From assembly GCA_030526425.1 (NCBI GenBank), contig JAUNCT010000013.1, forward strand, positions 1-61,160: a stretch of 61,160 nt of DNA. The letters run 5' to 3'. Below the pieces are notes generated by a model, which was not told where the DNA came from, ran no database searches, and worked only from the letters and a program-made list of their open reading frames with translations. How positions within the stretch are numbered: the first letter of the stretch is position 1; every line of letters begins with the position of its first letter. Source of the stretch: Clostridia bacterium. GTDB taxonomy: Bacteria; Bacillota; Clostridia; Christensenellales; CAG-138. Position numbers and translations under genes: made by a program. Positions 40,524-49,604 of this stretch are shown one piece after another.

Positions 40524-41621
40524 TCAGACCTCGGTCACATTGCCGTCCTTCACGGCGTACACCTGCATGCGGTCGGCGCCCGCCCCCGTGAGCACTTCGA
40601 GATGCGTGCAGGTCACGAAGGTCTGCGCGCCCTCGACCGTTTTCAGCAGCATTTCCTGCCGGTTGCGGTCGAGCTCCGAAAACACGTCGTCGAGCAGCAG
40701 CACCGGCATTTCGCCGCGGGTGCGTTTGATCACTTCCATGTCGGAAAGCTTCAGGCTCAGCGCCACCGTGCGCTGTTGTCCCTGGCTGCCGTACACGCGC
40801 GCGTCCGTCCCGTCGAGGATCAGGCGGAGGTCGTCCCTGTGGGGACCGACCGAGGTATGCCCGCGGAAGATGTCCCGCTCGAGGTTCTCGTTGAGCTTGT
40901 TGAGCATCCGCTCCTCGGGGGAAGCGCCGCCCGTTTCCGGGATGGAGCTTTCATAGCCGACCTCGAGCAGTTCCTTTCCTCCCGAGATGGAAAAGTGCGT
41001 CGTCCGCGCGATCTCGCCGAGCTCGGCGACGAATTCTTCCCGCGCGGCGGTCACCCGCGCGCCGAGGTGCGCGAGCTGCTCGTTCCACGGGTCGAGCATG
41101 CCGGGGCGCATCAGCTCCGCTTCCTTCAAAAGGGCGTTGCGCTGTTTGAGTGCGGTGTTGTACTGTTGCAACAGATAATAGTATGCGGGGCGGATCTGCG
41201 AGATCTCCATATCCATGAAGCGCCGCCGTTCCCCCGCGCCGCCCTTGACGAGCGACAGATCCTCCGGTGCGAAGAGCACCACGTTCAGGCAGCCCATCAG
41301 CTCGCCCGAGCGGGAAAGCGCCGTTCCGTCGACGGAAATGCGCTTGGTGTCCTTGTCCTGCAGGCGGATCGCGATCTCCCGCGTACCGCCGCGCGTTTCG
41401 AGCACCACCCGGACGCTGCCGCCCGGCGTGCCGGATTTGATCAGCTCCTGATCGTGCGCGGTGCGGTGGCTCCGCCCGAGCGCCGCAAGGAACAGCGCCT
41501 CGATCACATTCGTCTTGCCCGCGGCGTTTTCCCCCGTGAGGACGCACAGCCCCTCGTCCGGTTCCAGGCGGAGCGATGCGTAATTGCGGTAATTCATCAG
41601 ACGCAGTTCTTTGACGCGCAT
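40524..41621 (-). CDS. recF: DNA replication and repair protein RecF
   Basis: A 365-residue ABC-type ATPase that loads RecA at gaps. N-terminal ELRLMNYRNYASL, Walker A GENAAGKTN, the signature-like SxGQQRTVALSLKLSDM region (written GSQGQQRTVAL) and Walker B PVLLLDDVFSELD are present. The start at 41621 follows GAAGGAGG and matches the family start MRVKELRLMNYRNY; an upstream ATG adds residues with no family support. dnaA and dnaN, often just upstream, are not here. Confidence 0.95.
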   Translation of the reverse strand: MRVKELRLMNYRNYASLRLEPDEGLCVLTGENAAGKTNVIEALFLAALGRSHRTAHDQELIKSGTPGGSVRVVLETRGGTREIAIRLQDKDTKRISVDGTALSRSGELMGCLNVVLFAPEDLSLVKGGAGERRRFMDMEISQIRPAYYYLLQQYNTALKQRNALLKEAELMRPGMLDPWNEQLAHLGARVTAAREEFVAELGEIARTTHFSISGGKELLEVGYESSIPETGGASPEERMLNKLNENLERDIFRGHTSVGPHRDDLRLILDGTDARVYGSQGQQRTVALSLKLSDMEVIKRTRGEMPVLLLDDVFSELDRNRQEMLLKTVEGAQTFVTCTHLEVLTGAGADRMQVYAVKDGNVTEV

Positions 41622-41750
41622 CCGCCGTTTTTCCTCCTTCTGGGCATAATACGATTCGGTATATTGTATCACAAAATTTTAAATTTGTACACACCTATAT
41701 CGTATATATTAAAGAATATTTCGAGTATGGTTTTCGGGGATCCGGAGCAA

Positions 41751-41781
41751 AGAAAAAGAACGGGACCTTTCTGGGGTCCCG
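41751..41781 (-). terminator. Terminator after the CapD-like gene
   Basis: Stem CGGGACC / GGTCCCG, then TTCTTTTTCT on the minus strand. The rest of 41622-41750 is AT-rich and probably carries the recF promoter (TACAAT near 41660-41665), but no convincing -35 is seen. Confidence 0.75.
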
Positions 41782-41810
41782 CTCTCCGGATACCGGTCGT
41801 TGTTTGCCGC

Positions 41811-43661
41811 TCACTTGCCGCGATCGTCCTCGTGAAATCCCGGAACGATGCCGCGCAGAACCTCCACGACATGCGCGTCGTTGTGCTGCGCCGCTTCCGC
41901 GAGCCGCGAAAGCGCCTGCTCGAATTCTTCGGGCACGAGCTCCTCCGTGGGGGCGATCATGATCTTTTCGTGGTCCGTGCGCTCCATCTTACCCTGCTCC
42001 GCATCGGTCAAAAGCTCTTCGTACAGCTTTTCTCCGGGGCGCAGACCCGTGTAGACGATATCCATCGTCACGCCGGGCTCATAGCCGTAAAAACGGATCA
42101 ATTGCCGCGCGAGGTCGTCGATGCGGACGGGTTCGCCCATATCGAGCACGCAGACCGAGCCGCTCCTCGCGATGGCGCCCGCCTGCAGCACGAGCTGCGC
42201 CGCTTCGGGGATGGTCATGAAATAGCGGATGATGTCGGGGTGCGTCACCGTCACGGGTCCGCCCGCCTTGATCTGCGATTCGAACAGCGGGATGACGCTG
42301 CCGTGGCTGCCGAGCACGTTGCCGAAGCGCACCGCCATGCATTTCATTTCGGTCTTCTTCGCATAGTACTGCATGAGCATCTCGGTCACGCGCTTGGTCG
42401 CGCCCATGACGTTCGTGGGGTTGACCGCCTTGTCCGTGCTGAGCAGAACGAAACGCTTCACACCGGACACCGCAGCGGCCTCAAGCACGTTCTTCGTGCC
42501 GAAAACGTTGTTTTTCACGGCTTCCGCGGGGCTCGCCTCCATCAGCGGCACGTGCTTGTGCGCCGCCGCGTGGAACACCACCTCGGGCTTTTCGGTGCCG
42601 AACACCTCTTTGAGGCGCGCGGGTTCGCGCACCGAGCCGATGAGCACCTCGACGGGCACATCCTTGCCGTAGCGGCGTTTCAGCTCGCACTCGAGCTCAT
42701 ACGCGCAGTTCTCGTAAATATCGAAAACGATGAGCTTTGCGGGATGAAAGCGGATGATCTGCCGGCAGAGCTCGGAACCGATGGAACCGCCGCCGCCCGT
42801 CACAAGGACGACCTTGCCGGTGATGTATTCTTCGATACCCTGCGTGTCGAGAACGATCTCCTTGCGGGAGAGGAAGTCGCCGATGTTGAGCTCGCGCAGG
42901 AACATGTTGCGCCCCGCCGCGGTTTCGTTCTGCATGCGCATCAGCACGCGCACATGGCAGCCCGTGGACTTGCACAGGGCGACGAGGTTGTTGAGCTTGT
43001 CCCCTTCGATATCGGGCACGGCGATGACGATGTCGCTGATGGCGTGCTTTTTCGCGAGCTGCGGGATATCCGCATCCTTGCCGCGCACCGGAACGCCGTG
43101 GATCTTATGCCCCTGTTTGGAGTTGAGGTTGTCGACGAACAGCACCGGGTTCCCCGCCGAGGGGTCGCGCTTGCACAGGTCGACGAGATACGCGCCCGCC
43201 ATCCCCGCGCCGACGATCATCATCCGCGGTCCCATGCGGTGCCGGCGGATGGCAAAGCCGTTGTTCAGGAAGTTCTTCCAAAGAAGCCGCCCCGCGCCGA
43301 TGAGCGCGCAAGCGATGCCCGACTGGATGAGCAGCATCCCGCGGGAGATGTTCCAGACAAAGCGCACGTCGAGCCAGCAGAGCACCGCGCCCGCCGCCGC
43401 GCTCAGAAGCGCCAGCCGCGTGACCTCCGCGCCGCCCGCGTACCGCCACAAAACGCGGTACAGACCGCCCGCCGTGTAGCAGGTAAAGTATACGGCGAGC
43501 ACCCAGGGCAACACGCGCAGCGCATTGTAAAACTGGACCTGCCCGAAGAAGCGCTCAAACCTCAAAACATAGGCGCAGTACAGCGCCGCGGTGATGAACA
43601 CCGCGTCGGCGAGAACGAGCAAAAGCTTCCGTATGCCTTTGTGTTTGCGAAACCATTCCAT
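41811..43661 (-). CDS. CapD/FlaA1-like UDP-sugar 4,6-dehydratase, membrane-bound
   Basis: A 616-residue polysaccharide-biosynthesis protein of the WbpM/PglF type. Four N-terminal membrane spans (about 12-120), a CoA-binding-like Rossmann domain (about 140-270; MIVGAGMAGAYL), then an extended SDR domain with the NAD loop VTGGGGSIGSELCRQI, HAAAHKHVPLME and STDKAVNPTNVMGATKR, in which Met-x3-Lys replaces the usual Tyr-x3-Lys, as in this subfamily. It should make UDP-4-keto-6-deoxy sugars for surface glycans; the exact substrate is unknown. Its start codon lies only about 11 bases after a perfect -10 box and has no ribosome site. Lone gene. Confidence 0.9.
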   Translation of the reverse strand: MEWFRKHKGIRKLLLVLADAVFITAALYCAYVLRFERFFGQVQFYNALRVLPWVLAVYFTCYTAGGLYRVLWRYAGGAEVTRLALLSAAAGAVLCWLDVRFVWNISRGMLLIQSGIACALIGAGRLLWKNFLNNGFAIRRHRMGPRMMIVGAGMAGAYLVDLCKRDPSAGNPVLFVDNLNSKQGHKIHGVPVRGKDADIPQLAKKHAISDIVIAVPDIEGDKLNNLVALCKSTGCHVRVLMRMQNETAAGRNMFLRELNIGDFLSRKEIVLDTQGIEEYITGKVVLVTGGGGSIGSELCRQIIRFHPAKLIVFDIYENCAYELECELKRRYGKDVPVEVLIGSVREPARLKEVFGTEKPEVVFHAAAHKHVPLMEASPAEAVKNNVFGTKNVLEAAAVSGVKRFVLLSTDKAVNPTNVMGATKRVTEMLMQYYAKKTEMKCMAVRFGNVLGSHGSVIPLFESQIKAGGPVTVTHPDIIRYFMTIPEAAQLVLQAGAIARSGSVCVLDMGEPVRIDDLARQLIRFYGYEPGVTMDIVYTGLRPGEKLYEELLTDAEQGKMERTDHEKIMIAPTEELVPEEFEQALSRLAEAAQHNDAHVVEVLRGIVPGFHEDDRGK

Positions 43662-43672
43662 ATCAGTTTCGC

Positions 43673-43701
43673 ATTATAGCCCATTTCCCCGAAATTTTCA
43701 A
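43673..43701 (-). promoter_or_regulatory. Promoter of the CapD-like gene
   Basis: TTGAAA (43701-43696), 17 nt, perfect TATAAT (43678-43673) on the minus strand. The ATG at 43661 follows so closely that the message would be nearly leaderless. Confidence 0.75.
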
Positions 43702-43797
43702 GCACGCGCATACGCGTAAGGGGACCCCGCTCCGGTACCGTCCGGCGGCGATCCGAAAATATATCGGATTTTTCTCGGTTTTCCGGGGTTTCATCGC

Positions 43798-43827
43798 TTG
43801 ACACGTCCCGTTCGGTTTTGTTAAAAT
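43798..43827 (+). promoter_or_regulatory. rplM-rpsI promoter
   Basis: TTGACA (43798-43803), 18 nt, TAAAAT (43822-43827). Confidence 0.8.
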
Positions 43828-43834
43828 AGCATTC

Positions 43835-43957
43835 GTGTGAATTTGTGCGATCACTGTGGTTGACTTTTCACGGCCCCGTGAAGCTTCTGCGGTTTTAGGC
43901 AGCAAACGACCTCACACGACAAAACAAAAATATTACGATTTCTATGGAGGAACCGCC
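43835..43957 (+). promoter_or_regulatory. rplM leader, possible L13 autoregulatory leader
   Basis: About 120 untranslated bases precede rplM. They contain a compact TTCACGG/CCGTGAA hairpin (43867-43882) and a GCTTCTGC..GGCAGC pairing next to it. Firmicutes rplM messages commonly carry an L13-binding leader; that this is one is inference from position and structure. The ribosome site GGAGG is at 43946-43950. Confidence 0.4.
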
Positions 43958-44389
43958 ATGAAAACCTATATGGCAAAGGGCGAAACCGTAGAGCGCAAGT
44001 GGTATGTTGTCGACGCCGAAGACATGGTCCTCGGTCGTCTCTCCAGCCAGGTTGCTGCGATTCTCCGCGGTAAGAACAAGCCCATTTTCACCCCCCACGT
44101 CGACTGCGGCGACCACGTCATCATCGTGAACGCCGACAAAGTCCGTCTCACGGGTAAGAAGCTCGATCAGAAGCTTTATCGTCACCACACCAGCTATCCG
44201 GGCGGCCTGAAAGAGGTCAAGTACCGCATTCTTCTCCAGGAGAAGCCGGAATTCGCTGTGTATGAGTCCATTCGCCGCATGATGCCCAAGGGACCCCTCG
44301 GCCGCAAGATGCTCACCAAGCTGCGCGTTTACGCCGGCCCCGAGCACAACAACCAGGCCCAGAAGCCCGAGACGCTCGTGCTCAAATAA
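43958..44389 (+). CDS. rplM: 50S ribosomal protein L13
   Basis: 143 residues starting [20 protein letters not shown]. Conserved features include [29 protein letters not shown] and [12 protein letters not shown], all standard for bacterial L13. The start is chosen by the ribosome site eight bases upstream; an earlier ATG would run through the leader. It precedes rpsI with an 18-base gap, the conserved L13-S9 pair. Confidence 0.98.
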   Translation: MKTYMAKGETVERKWYVVDAEDMVLGRLSSQVAAILRGKNKPIFTPHVDCGDHVIIVNADKVRLTGKKLDQKLYRHHTSYPGGLKEVKYRILLQEKPEFAVYESIRRMMPKGPLGRKMLTKLRVYAGPEHNNQAQKPETLVLK

Positions 44390-44407
44390 TCGAGGAGGAA
44401 ACGAACC

Positions 44408-44800
44408 ATGGCAACTACTCAGTATCTTGGCACCGGCAGACGTAAAAAGTCCGTCGCACGTGTTCGTCTGCTCCCCGGCAACGGCAACATCGTCATCAAC
44501 AAGCGCGAGCTCGACAACTACTTCGGTCTCGAGACCCTGAAGATGATCGTCCGCAGCCCCCTCGTTCTCACCGATAACCTCTCCAAGTTCGATGTTATGG
44601 TGAACGTTTACGGTGGCGGCACCACCGGTCAGGCAGGCGCGATCCGTCACGGCATCGCCCGCGCTCTTCTCCAGTTCTCGCCCGAACTCCGCGGTGCTCT
44701 GAAGAAGGCCGGTTACCTGACCCGCGACCCGAGAATGAAAGAGCGTAAGAAGTACGGTCTGCACGCAGCCCGCCGCGCTCCCCAGTTCTCCAAGAGATAA
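44408..44800 (+). CDS. rpsI: 30S ribosomal protein S9
   Basis: 130 residues, ending with the conserved basic tail RAPQFSKR that reaches the P-site t[17 protein letters not shown] at the N terminus and [19 protein letters not shown] in the middle are diagnostic. Second gene of the L13-S9 operon, followed by a terminator. Confidence 0.98.
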   Translation: MATTQYLGTGRRKKSVARVRLLPGNGNIVINKRELDNYFGLETLKMIVRSPLVLTDNLSKFDVMVNVYGGGTTGQAGAIRHGIARALLQFSPELRGALKKAGYLTRDPRMKERKKYGLHAARRAPQFSKR

Positions 44801-44825
44801 TCTCTTTACCGATTATCAAACCTTC

Positions 44826-44863
44826 AAAACACCCGGAAACACTTGTTTCCGGGTGTTTTTTAT
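44826..44863 (+). terminator. rplM-rpsI terminator
   Basis: Perfect long stem AACACCCGGAAAC / GTTTCCGGGTGTT and a TTTTTT tract. Confidence 0.92.
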
Positions 44864-44890
44864 TATCCCCGTATTCGGAGGAACCACGGC

Positions 44891-44924
44891 AAAAGCCCCG
44901 CAACCTCAAGGCTTGCGGGGCTTT
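44891..44924. terminator. Second terminator hairpin, shared with pdxR
   Basis: AAAGCCCCGCAA / TTGCGGGGCTTT with a nine-base loop, A and T tracts on both sides. It lies about 45 bases after the pdxR stop and can work in both directions. Confidence 0.75.
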
Positions 44925-44969
44925 GTTCTTCGCATTCGGTACGGGATCGCGACCCGTTTTCCGGACCTT

Positions 44970-46376
44970 TCACGGTTGTCCGGTCAGGATCTCCGCCAGG
45001 ATCGACAGGGTCTTCTCGACCTTCTCCGGCGTGATATTCGAATAATTCAAAATGAAATGATGCTCCGGGGCGTCTCCCCCGATCAAATCATAGTCGGATA
45101 ATGCCTTGATCCGGATCTTCCTTTGGGCCAGCAGCTCTTCGACTTCGCGGTCCGGGCGGTCTGTGTGCAGGCGGAGCAGAAAGTGCAGACCGGAATCGTT
45201 TTCCATGATATCGCAATGCCGGCAGAAATCGCCGGATTTGATGATTTCGATGATCCGCTTGCGTTTTCTCATATAGTGGAGGCGCATGCGGTTGATATGC
45301 TTTTCAAAGCAGCCCCTCTCAATGAAGGCAGCCAGCGTGTACTGCTCGAAGTTGGATACGGTACACGAATAGAAGCTGAACTTGTCATAGAAGCGCTTCA
45401 CCAAGTGGACCGGCAGAACCATGTAACTGATCCGGATGGTCGGTGCGATGGACTTTGAGAAGGTATTCATATAAATCACCTTCTCGCAGGCATCGATGGA
45501 AAAGAGTGTGGGGATCGGTTTTCCCTCCGTGCGGAATTCACTGTCGTAGTCGTCCTCGATGATGTAGCGACCGGTCTTTTCATTGGCCCAGGCAAGAATC
45601 TCATAGCGGCGGTTGGCAGGCATGGTGATACCCGTCGGGAAGTGATGGTTCGGACAAATGTGGGCGATGTCGGCATCGATCCGGAGAAGCTCATCCACCT
45701 TGATTCCAAGGCTGTCCATGCCGGCATAATGGCAGCGGATCCCCCGCTGACCGTAGATTTGGGCCAGCTTTTTGTAGCCGGGGCTTTCTATGGCATATCG
45801 TTTGTCGTTTCCCAAAAGGTCTGCCAGCAACCCGTATAAGTATTCCGTTCCCGCACCGATGACGATCTGGTCGGGGTCGATCATCATCCCCCGGAAGGAC
45901 CGCAGGTGCTCTGCAATGGCTTCCCGCAGGGCCGCAGCACCGCCGATCGGGGAAACCCGCATGAGCTCGGATTTTTGGGTGGACATGACTTCTCTGGAAA
46001 GTCCGGTCCATACGGAGAAGGGAAAGTTCTCCGGCGAATAGTCGTTTCCGGAGAGATCCACATCAAAGTCCGGCGCCTTGGGCAGGTCGATGTCGTAGCT
46101 GATTTTGCAGGATACCGGTGGCAGGGCCGTCAGCTCCCGGATCTGAGCAACATAGTAGCCCTTCTTGGTCACAGTATATACATAGCCCTCACTGATCAAC
46201 TGGTCATATGCGTTTTGAATCGTAATGGTACTGACGCTGTTGTTTCTGGCGAAGGTGCGCTTGGTGGGAAGTTTCTCTCCGGGCTTCAGTTTTCCCGATA
46301 AAATGTCCCCTTTGATGCACTTGTATATGTGTTCGTAGATGGGCCCGTCCACATGTTCGAAGCTGTAAGTCAGCAT
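44970..46376 (-). CDS. pdxR: PdxR, MocR/GntR-family regulator with aminotransferase-like domain
   Basis: A 468-residue regulator. A GntR winged helix (about 1-75; YEHIYKCIKGDILSGKLKPGEKLPTKRTFA) precedes a class I aminotransferase-like effector domain (about 110-468) with a lysine in NTFSKSIAPTIRIS positioned like the PLP lysine. Such proteins sense PLP and control PLP synthesis. It is divergent from pdxS, sharing 111 bases. That makes PdxR the obvious call; a GABA- or taurine-type MocR is less likely. Codon use here, with many AGG/AGA arginines, differs from the housekeeping neighbours. Confidence 0.88.
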   Translation of the reverse strand: MLTYSFEHVDGPIYEHIYKCIKGDILSGKLKPGEKLPTKRTFARNNSVSTITIQNAYDQLISEGYVYTVTKKGYYVAQIRELTALPPVSCKISYDIDLPKAPDFDVDLSGNDYSPENFPFSVWTGLSREVMSTQKSELMRVSPIGGAAALREAIAEHLRSFRGMMIDPDQIVIGAGTEYLYGLLADLLGNDKRYAIESPGYKKLAQIYGQRGIRCHYAGMDSLGIKVDELLRIDADIAHICPNHHFPTGITMPANRRYEILAWANEKTGRYIIEDDYDSEFRTEGKPIPTLFSIDACEKVIYMNTFSKSIAPTIRISYMVLPVHLVKRFYDKFSFYSCTVSNFEQYTLAAFIERGCFEKHINRMRLHYMRKRKRIIEIIKSGDFCRHCDIMENDSGLHFLLRLHTDRPDREVEELLAQRKIRIKALSDYDLIGGDAPEHHFILNYSNITPEKVEKTLSILAEILTGQP

Positions 46377-46391
46377 GCTCCAATCTCCCCG

Positions 46392-46450
46392 TCTGGAATA
46401 TTATAATATTCTATTTTGGTTCTTTTTATATTACCAGATGATTATATAAT
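46392..46450. promoter_or_regulatory. pdxR-pdxS divergent control region
   Basis: It holds a perfect 16-nt palindrome GAATATTATAATATTC (46396-46411) which contains a -10-like TATAAT in both directions. An outer repeat TCTGG (46392-46396) / CCAGA (46434-46438) surrounds it, and a perfect TATAAT for pdxS lies at 46445-46450. No good -35 for pdxS is visible at the normal distance, which fits activation by PdxR. Confidence 0.55.
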
Positions 46451-46487
46451 GAATGGCAAGTCAAGACAACGGAAATTCGGAGGCGAA

Positions 46488-47369
46488 ATGATTATGAATG
46501 CAACGCAGTATAACCTGAACAAGGGATTGGCACAGATGTTGAAGGGCGGCGTCATCATGGACGTCACGACTCCCGAGCAAGCAAGGATCGCAGAAGCAGC
46601 CGGTGCCTGCGCAGTCATGGCTTTGGAGCGGATCCCCGCGGATATCCGTGCGGCCGGCGGTGTTTCCAGAATGAGCGACCCGAAGATGATCAAGGGCATC
46701 CAGGAGGCTGTCAGCATTCCCGTCATGGCCAAGTGCCGTATCGGTCACTTCGTCGAGGCTCAGATTTTGGAAGCAATCGAGATCGACTACATCGATGAAT
46801 CCGAGGTGCTTTCCCCGGCGGACGATGTTTACCATATCGACAAGACCCAATTCAAAGTACCGTTCGTGTGCGGCGCCAGAAACCTGGGAGAGGCATTGAG
46901 AAGGATCAACGAAGGTGCGGCAATGATCCGCACGAAGGGTGAACCCGGAACCGGAGACGTGGTTCAGGCAGTCCGCCATATGAGAAAAATGAACTCGGAG
47001 ATCCGCAAGATCGCCGCGATGTCGAAGGACGAATTGTTTGAGGAGGCGAAGCAGCTTCAGGTTCCTTATGACCTTGTGCTTTACGTTCATGAAAACGGCA
47101 AACTGCCGGTCGTGAACTTTGCGGCGGGCGGAGTGGCAACTCCCGCAGACGCGGCACTGATGATGCAGCTCGGCGCAGAGGGTGTCTTTGTGGGTTCCGG
47201 CATTTTCAAGTCGGGCAACCCCGCAAAGAGAGCGGCGGCCATTGTTCAGGCGGTGACAAACTACAAAGATGCGGCATTGATCGCCAAGCTGTCCGAGGAT
47301 TTGGGTGAGGCTATGGTCGGAATCAATCCCTCCGAGATCAAAATCATCATGGAAGAACGGGGAAAGTAA
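46488..47369 (+). CDS. pdxS: Pyridoxal 5'-phosphate synthase, synthase subunit
   Basis: PdxS (TIM barrel) builds PLP from ribose 5-phosphate, glyceraldehyde 3-phosphate and ammonia supplied by PdxT. Seen: [20 protein letters not shown], the [18 protein letters not shown] active-site strand, the catalytic lysines in [10 protein letters not shown] and RTKGEPGTG, and [22 protein letters not shown]. The start is taken at 46488; the ATG at 46494, two codons later, has better ribosome-site spacing and is equally likely. pdxT follows after one base. Confidence 0.95.
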   Translation: MIMNATQYNLNKGLAQMLKGGVIMDVTTPEQARIAEAAGACAVMALERIPADIRAAGGVSRMSDPKMIKGIQEAVSIPVMAKCRIGHFVEAQILEAIEIDYIDESEVLSPADDVYHIDKTQFKVPFVCGARNLGEALRRINEGAAMIRTKGEPGTGDVVQAVRHMRKMNSEIRKIAAMSKDELFEEAKQLQVPYDLVLYVHENGKLPVVNFAAGGVATPADAALMMQLGAEGVFVGSGIFKSGNPAKRAAAIVQAVTNYKDAALIAKLSEDLGEAMVGINPSEIKIIMEERGK

Positions 47370-47370
47370 G

Positions 47371-47973
47371 ATGAAAATCGGTGTACTGGCAGTACAGGGT
47401 GCCTTTATCGAGCATATCAACATGCTCCGTAAGCTATCCGAAATACAGTCATTGCAGCCGGAATGTGTGGAGATTCGCCAAAAAAAGGACTTGGACGGTA
47501 TCGACGGACTCATCCTTCCGGGCGGTGAGAGCACCGTTCAGGGGCAGCTTTTGCACAAGCTGGAGCTGTTTGAGCCTATCCGGTCTCTGATCGAAAACGG
47601 ACTCCCGGTTCTCGGTACCTGTGCGGGGCTGATCTTGTTGGCGGAGGAACTGGAGGGAGATGCCACCAAACACCTGGCGACCCTTCCGGTCACGGTCCAA
47701 CGCAATGCCTACGGAAGGCAGCTCGGCAGCTTTGAAACGAACGCCCCTGTCGGATCGTTTGCCGATTATCCGCATGTTTTTATCCGTGCGCCCTATATCA
47801 CAGAGGTAAAGGACGGGGCGAAGATCCTGTCTTGCGTGGATGGTCGCATCGTCGGGGTGGAGTACGGAAACCAGATCGGTCTTGCCTTTCATCCGGAGAT
47901 GACGGATGATGTCCGGATCCATGCATATTTTTTGGACAAGGTGGCGGCTGCCTGCAGGCCGGAGAACCGGTAA
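47371..47973 (+). CDS. pdxT: Pyridoxal 5'-phosphate synthase, glutaminase subunit
   Basis: A 200-residue class I glutamine amidotransferase that feeds ammonia to PdxS. It begins MKIGVLAVQGAFIEH; LILPGGEST and the nucleophile Cys in LGTCAGLILLA are seen, with the catalytic His in LAFHPEMTDD (His-x-Glu). The start lies two bases after the pdxS stop, so the two are co-translated. A strong terminator follows. Confidence 0.95.
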   Translation: MKIGVLAVQGAFIEHINMLRKLSEIQSLQPECVEIRQKKDLDGIDGLILPGGESTVQGQLLHKLELFEPIRSLIENGLPVLGTCAGLILLAEELEGDATKHLATLPVTVQRNAYGRQLGSFETNAPVGSFADYPHVFIRAPYITEVKDGAKILSCVDGRIVGVEYGNQIGLAFHPEMTDDVRIHAYFLDKVAAACRPENR

Positions 47974-48050
47974 ATACGCCCGGAACAAAATGGTTTCCGG
48001 CATGGTTCAAATCGTTGCCCTCACTTCAAGAATACTCTCATACGATCGGA

Positions 48051-48084
48051 AGTCCGTCCGGGATCATCCCGGGTGGACTTTTTT
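48051..48084 (+). terminator. pdxT terminator
   Basis: Stem AGTCC..CCGGGAT / ATCCCGG..GGACT with a TTTTTT tract, about 80 bases after the pdxT stop. Confidence 0.85.
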
Positions 48085-48128
48085 CGTCCGCATACACAAA
48101 TCCGAAAAGATCCGGAAAAACAAAACGA

Positions 48129-48157
48129 TTGACAAATACCTCTGGGGGGTATATTTT
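48129..48157 (+). promoter_or_regulatory. Promoter overlapped by a CsoR-like copper operator
   Basis: TTGACA (48129-48134), 17 nt, TATTTT (48152-48157). Inside the spacer is ATACC-N7-GGTAT (48136-48152), G/C-tract flanked, like CsoR operators. It lies about 60 bases before the HMA/TauE/cupredoxin gene. No CsoR gene is in the window. Confidence 0.6.
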
Positions 48158-48214
48158 ATATACATTGTGCCACCAATCCAGTGGGTTAATAGGTCGTTAA
48201 TGAGGATGAAGCAA

Positions 48215-49579
48215 ATGGATACCGGAATCATGCATGAAGTTATTCGGATCGACGGAATGACTTGCGTCAACTGTCAAAGAAAGATCGAGCAAAAGCTGAT
48301 CCATACGCCGGGGATGCAGCATGCGTGTGTCGATTACCGCCGGAGCAATGCCGAAGTATCTTACGATCCCGCGTCCTTGTCGCCGGACCGGATCCGTACG
48401 ATCATCCGGGAGCTTGGCTACGAGGTCATCGAGGACGATTCCGAAAAAGCAGCCAAGAGAACAAAAAACGCGGTCACCGTTGCAACGATCCTCCTGCTGT
48501 ATTATCTGCTGCAACGCTTCGGGCTTTTGAATTATCTTGTGCCGTCCAAGCTCGCCGATTCGAAAATGGGCTATGGCATGCTGTTTGCGGTCGGTGTACT
48601 GACATCGGTGCACTGTATCGCAATGTGCGGCGGGATCAATCTGTCACAGAGTATGCCAACGAAAAGCACAGCATACGGAGCCCCGTTGCGGAAAAGACAG
48701 GTTTCCGCAAGCCTTCTCTATAATCTCGGACGGGTGATTTCATACACCTGTATCGGCGCCGTTCTCGGGTCCATCGGCATGGTGGTTACAGGCGGAAGCA
48801 CCGGCGGTATTCCTTTGTTGCTTCAAGGCATACTGAAAACGACCGCCGGTATCCTCATGGTGATCATGGGTATCCGGACCCTCGGTTGGTTCCGGGGCTT
48901 CGGAGGGTTGAATATCCGGCTCCCGAAAAAACTTGCCGATGGGATCGTCCGCAAAAGGCTTACGGAGAACAGACCGCTCTTGGTCGGAATACTCAACGGT
49001 TTCATGCCCTGCGGTCCGATGCAATCCATGCAGATCGTTGCTCTGGGTTCGGGAAATCCGTTCTCCGGCGCGGCGGCCATGTTTATGTTCAGCCTGGGAA
49101 CCGTTCCGTTGATGCTCGGACTGGGAAGCATCGTCACCCTCCTCGGGAAGAAATACACGAAAACCGTGATGAGGGTCAGCGGGATCCTGGTGATCGTGTT
49201 GGGAATGGCAATGTTCACGCAAGGTGCGGCGTTGGCAGGGTTCGATCTCAATATCGCCGGAAGCACCTCCCGCAATGCGGAACCGGATACTTACGTGCTT
49301 TCCGGAGACGGTACCGTCCAGTATGTGGAAAGTACTTTGGATTTCGGAACCTATCCGGAGATCACGGTGCGCCGCGGCGTTCCGGTCAAGTGGACGATCC
49401 GTGTACCGGAAGAAGTGATCAACGGATGCAATTACAAAATGAACATAAAAAGCTTTGGGATCACCCATGTGTTTGAGCCCGGCGATAACCTCATCGAGTT
49501 TTTGCCGGAAGAGGCTGGAACCGTCCCATACACCTGTTGGATGGGAATGATATACGGAGAAATCAAAATCGTTGAATAA
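48215..49579 (+). CDS. HMA - TauE/SafE - cupredoxin membrane protein (copper handling)
   Basis: A 454-residue protein built of three parts. An HMA metal-binding domain (about 1-65) has the Cys-x2-Cys site in GMTCVNCQRK. A TauE/SafE-like membrane domain (about 75-340; LTSVHCIAMCGGINLS, a second MPCGPMQSMQ motif) has about six to eight spans. A C-terminal cupredoxin-like domain (about 355-454) ends with the copper-ligand loop YTCWMGMIYG. This layout is found in copper efflux or delivery proteins. The start at 48215 follows GAGG; ATGs at 48200 and 48206 are possible. Control by the CsoR-like operator supports a copper role. Confidence 0.82.
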   Translation: MDTGIMHEVIRIDGMTCVNCQRKIEQKLIHTPGMQHACVDYRRSNAEVSYDPASLSPDRIRTIIRELGYEVIEDDSEKAAKRTKNAVTVATILLLYYLLQRFGLLNYLVPSKLADSKMGYGMLFAVGVLTSVHCIAMCGGINLSQSMPTKSTAYGAPLRKRQVSASLLYNLGRVISYTCIGAVLGSIGMVVTGGSTGGIPLLLQGILKTTAGILMVIMGIRTLGWFRGFGGLNIRLPKKLADGIVRKRLTENRPLLVGILNGFMPCGPMQSMQIVALGSGNPFSGAAAMFMFSLGTVPLMLGLGSIVTLLGKKYTKTVMRVSGILVIVLGMAMFTQGAALAGFDLNIAGSTSRNAEPDTYVLSGDGTVQYVESTLDFGTYPEITVRRGVPVKWTIRVPEEVINGCNYKMNIKSFGITHVFEPGDNLIEFLPEEAGTVPYTCWMGMIYGEIKIVE

Positions 49580-49604
49580 AACAACAAAGGAGCATTCAGA
49601 AAAT

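Noticed and set aside
41622..43957. Replication origin (DnaA boxes) near recF or rplM
   Set aside because: I saw no TTATCCACA-type clusters, and dnaA and dnaN are missing.
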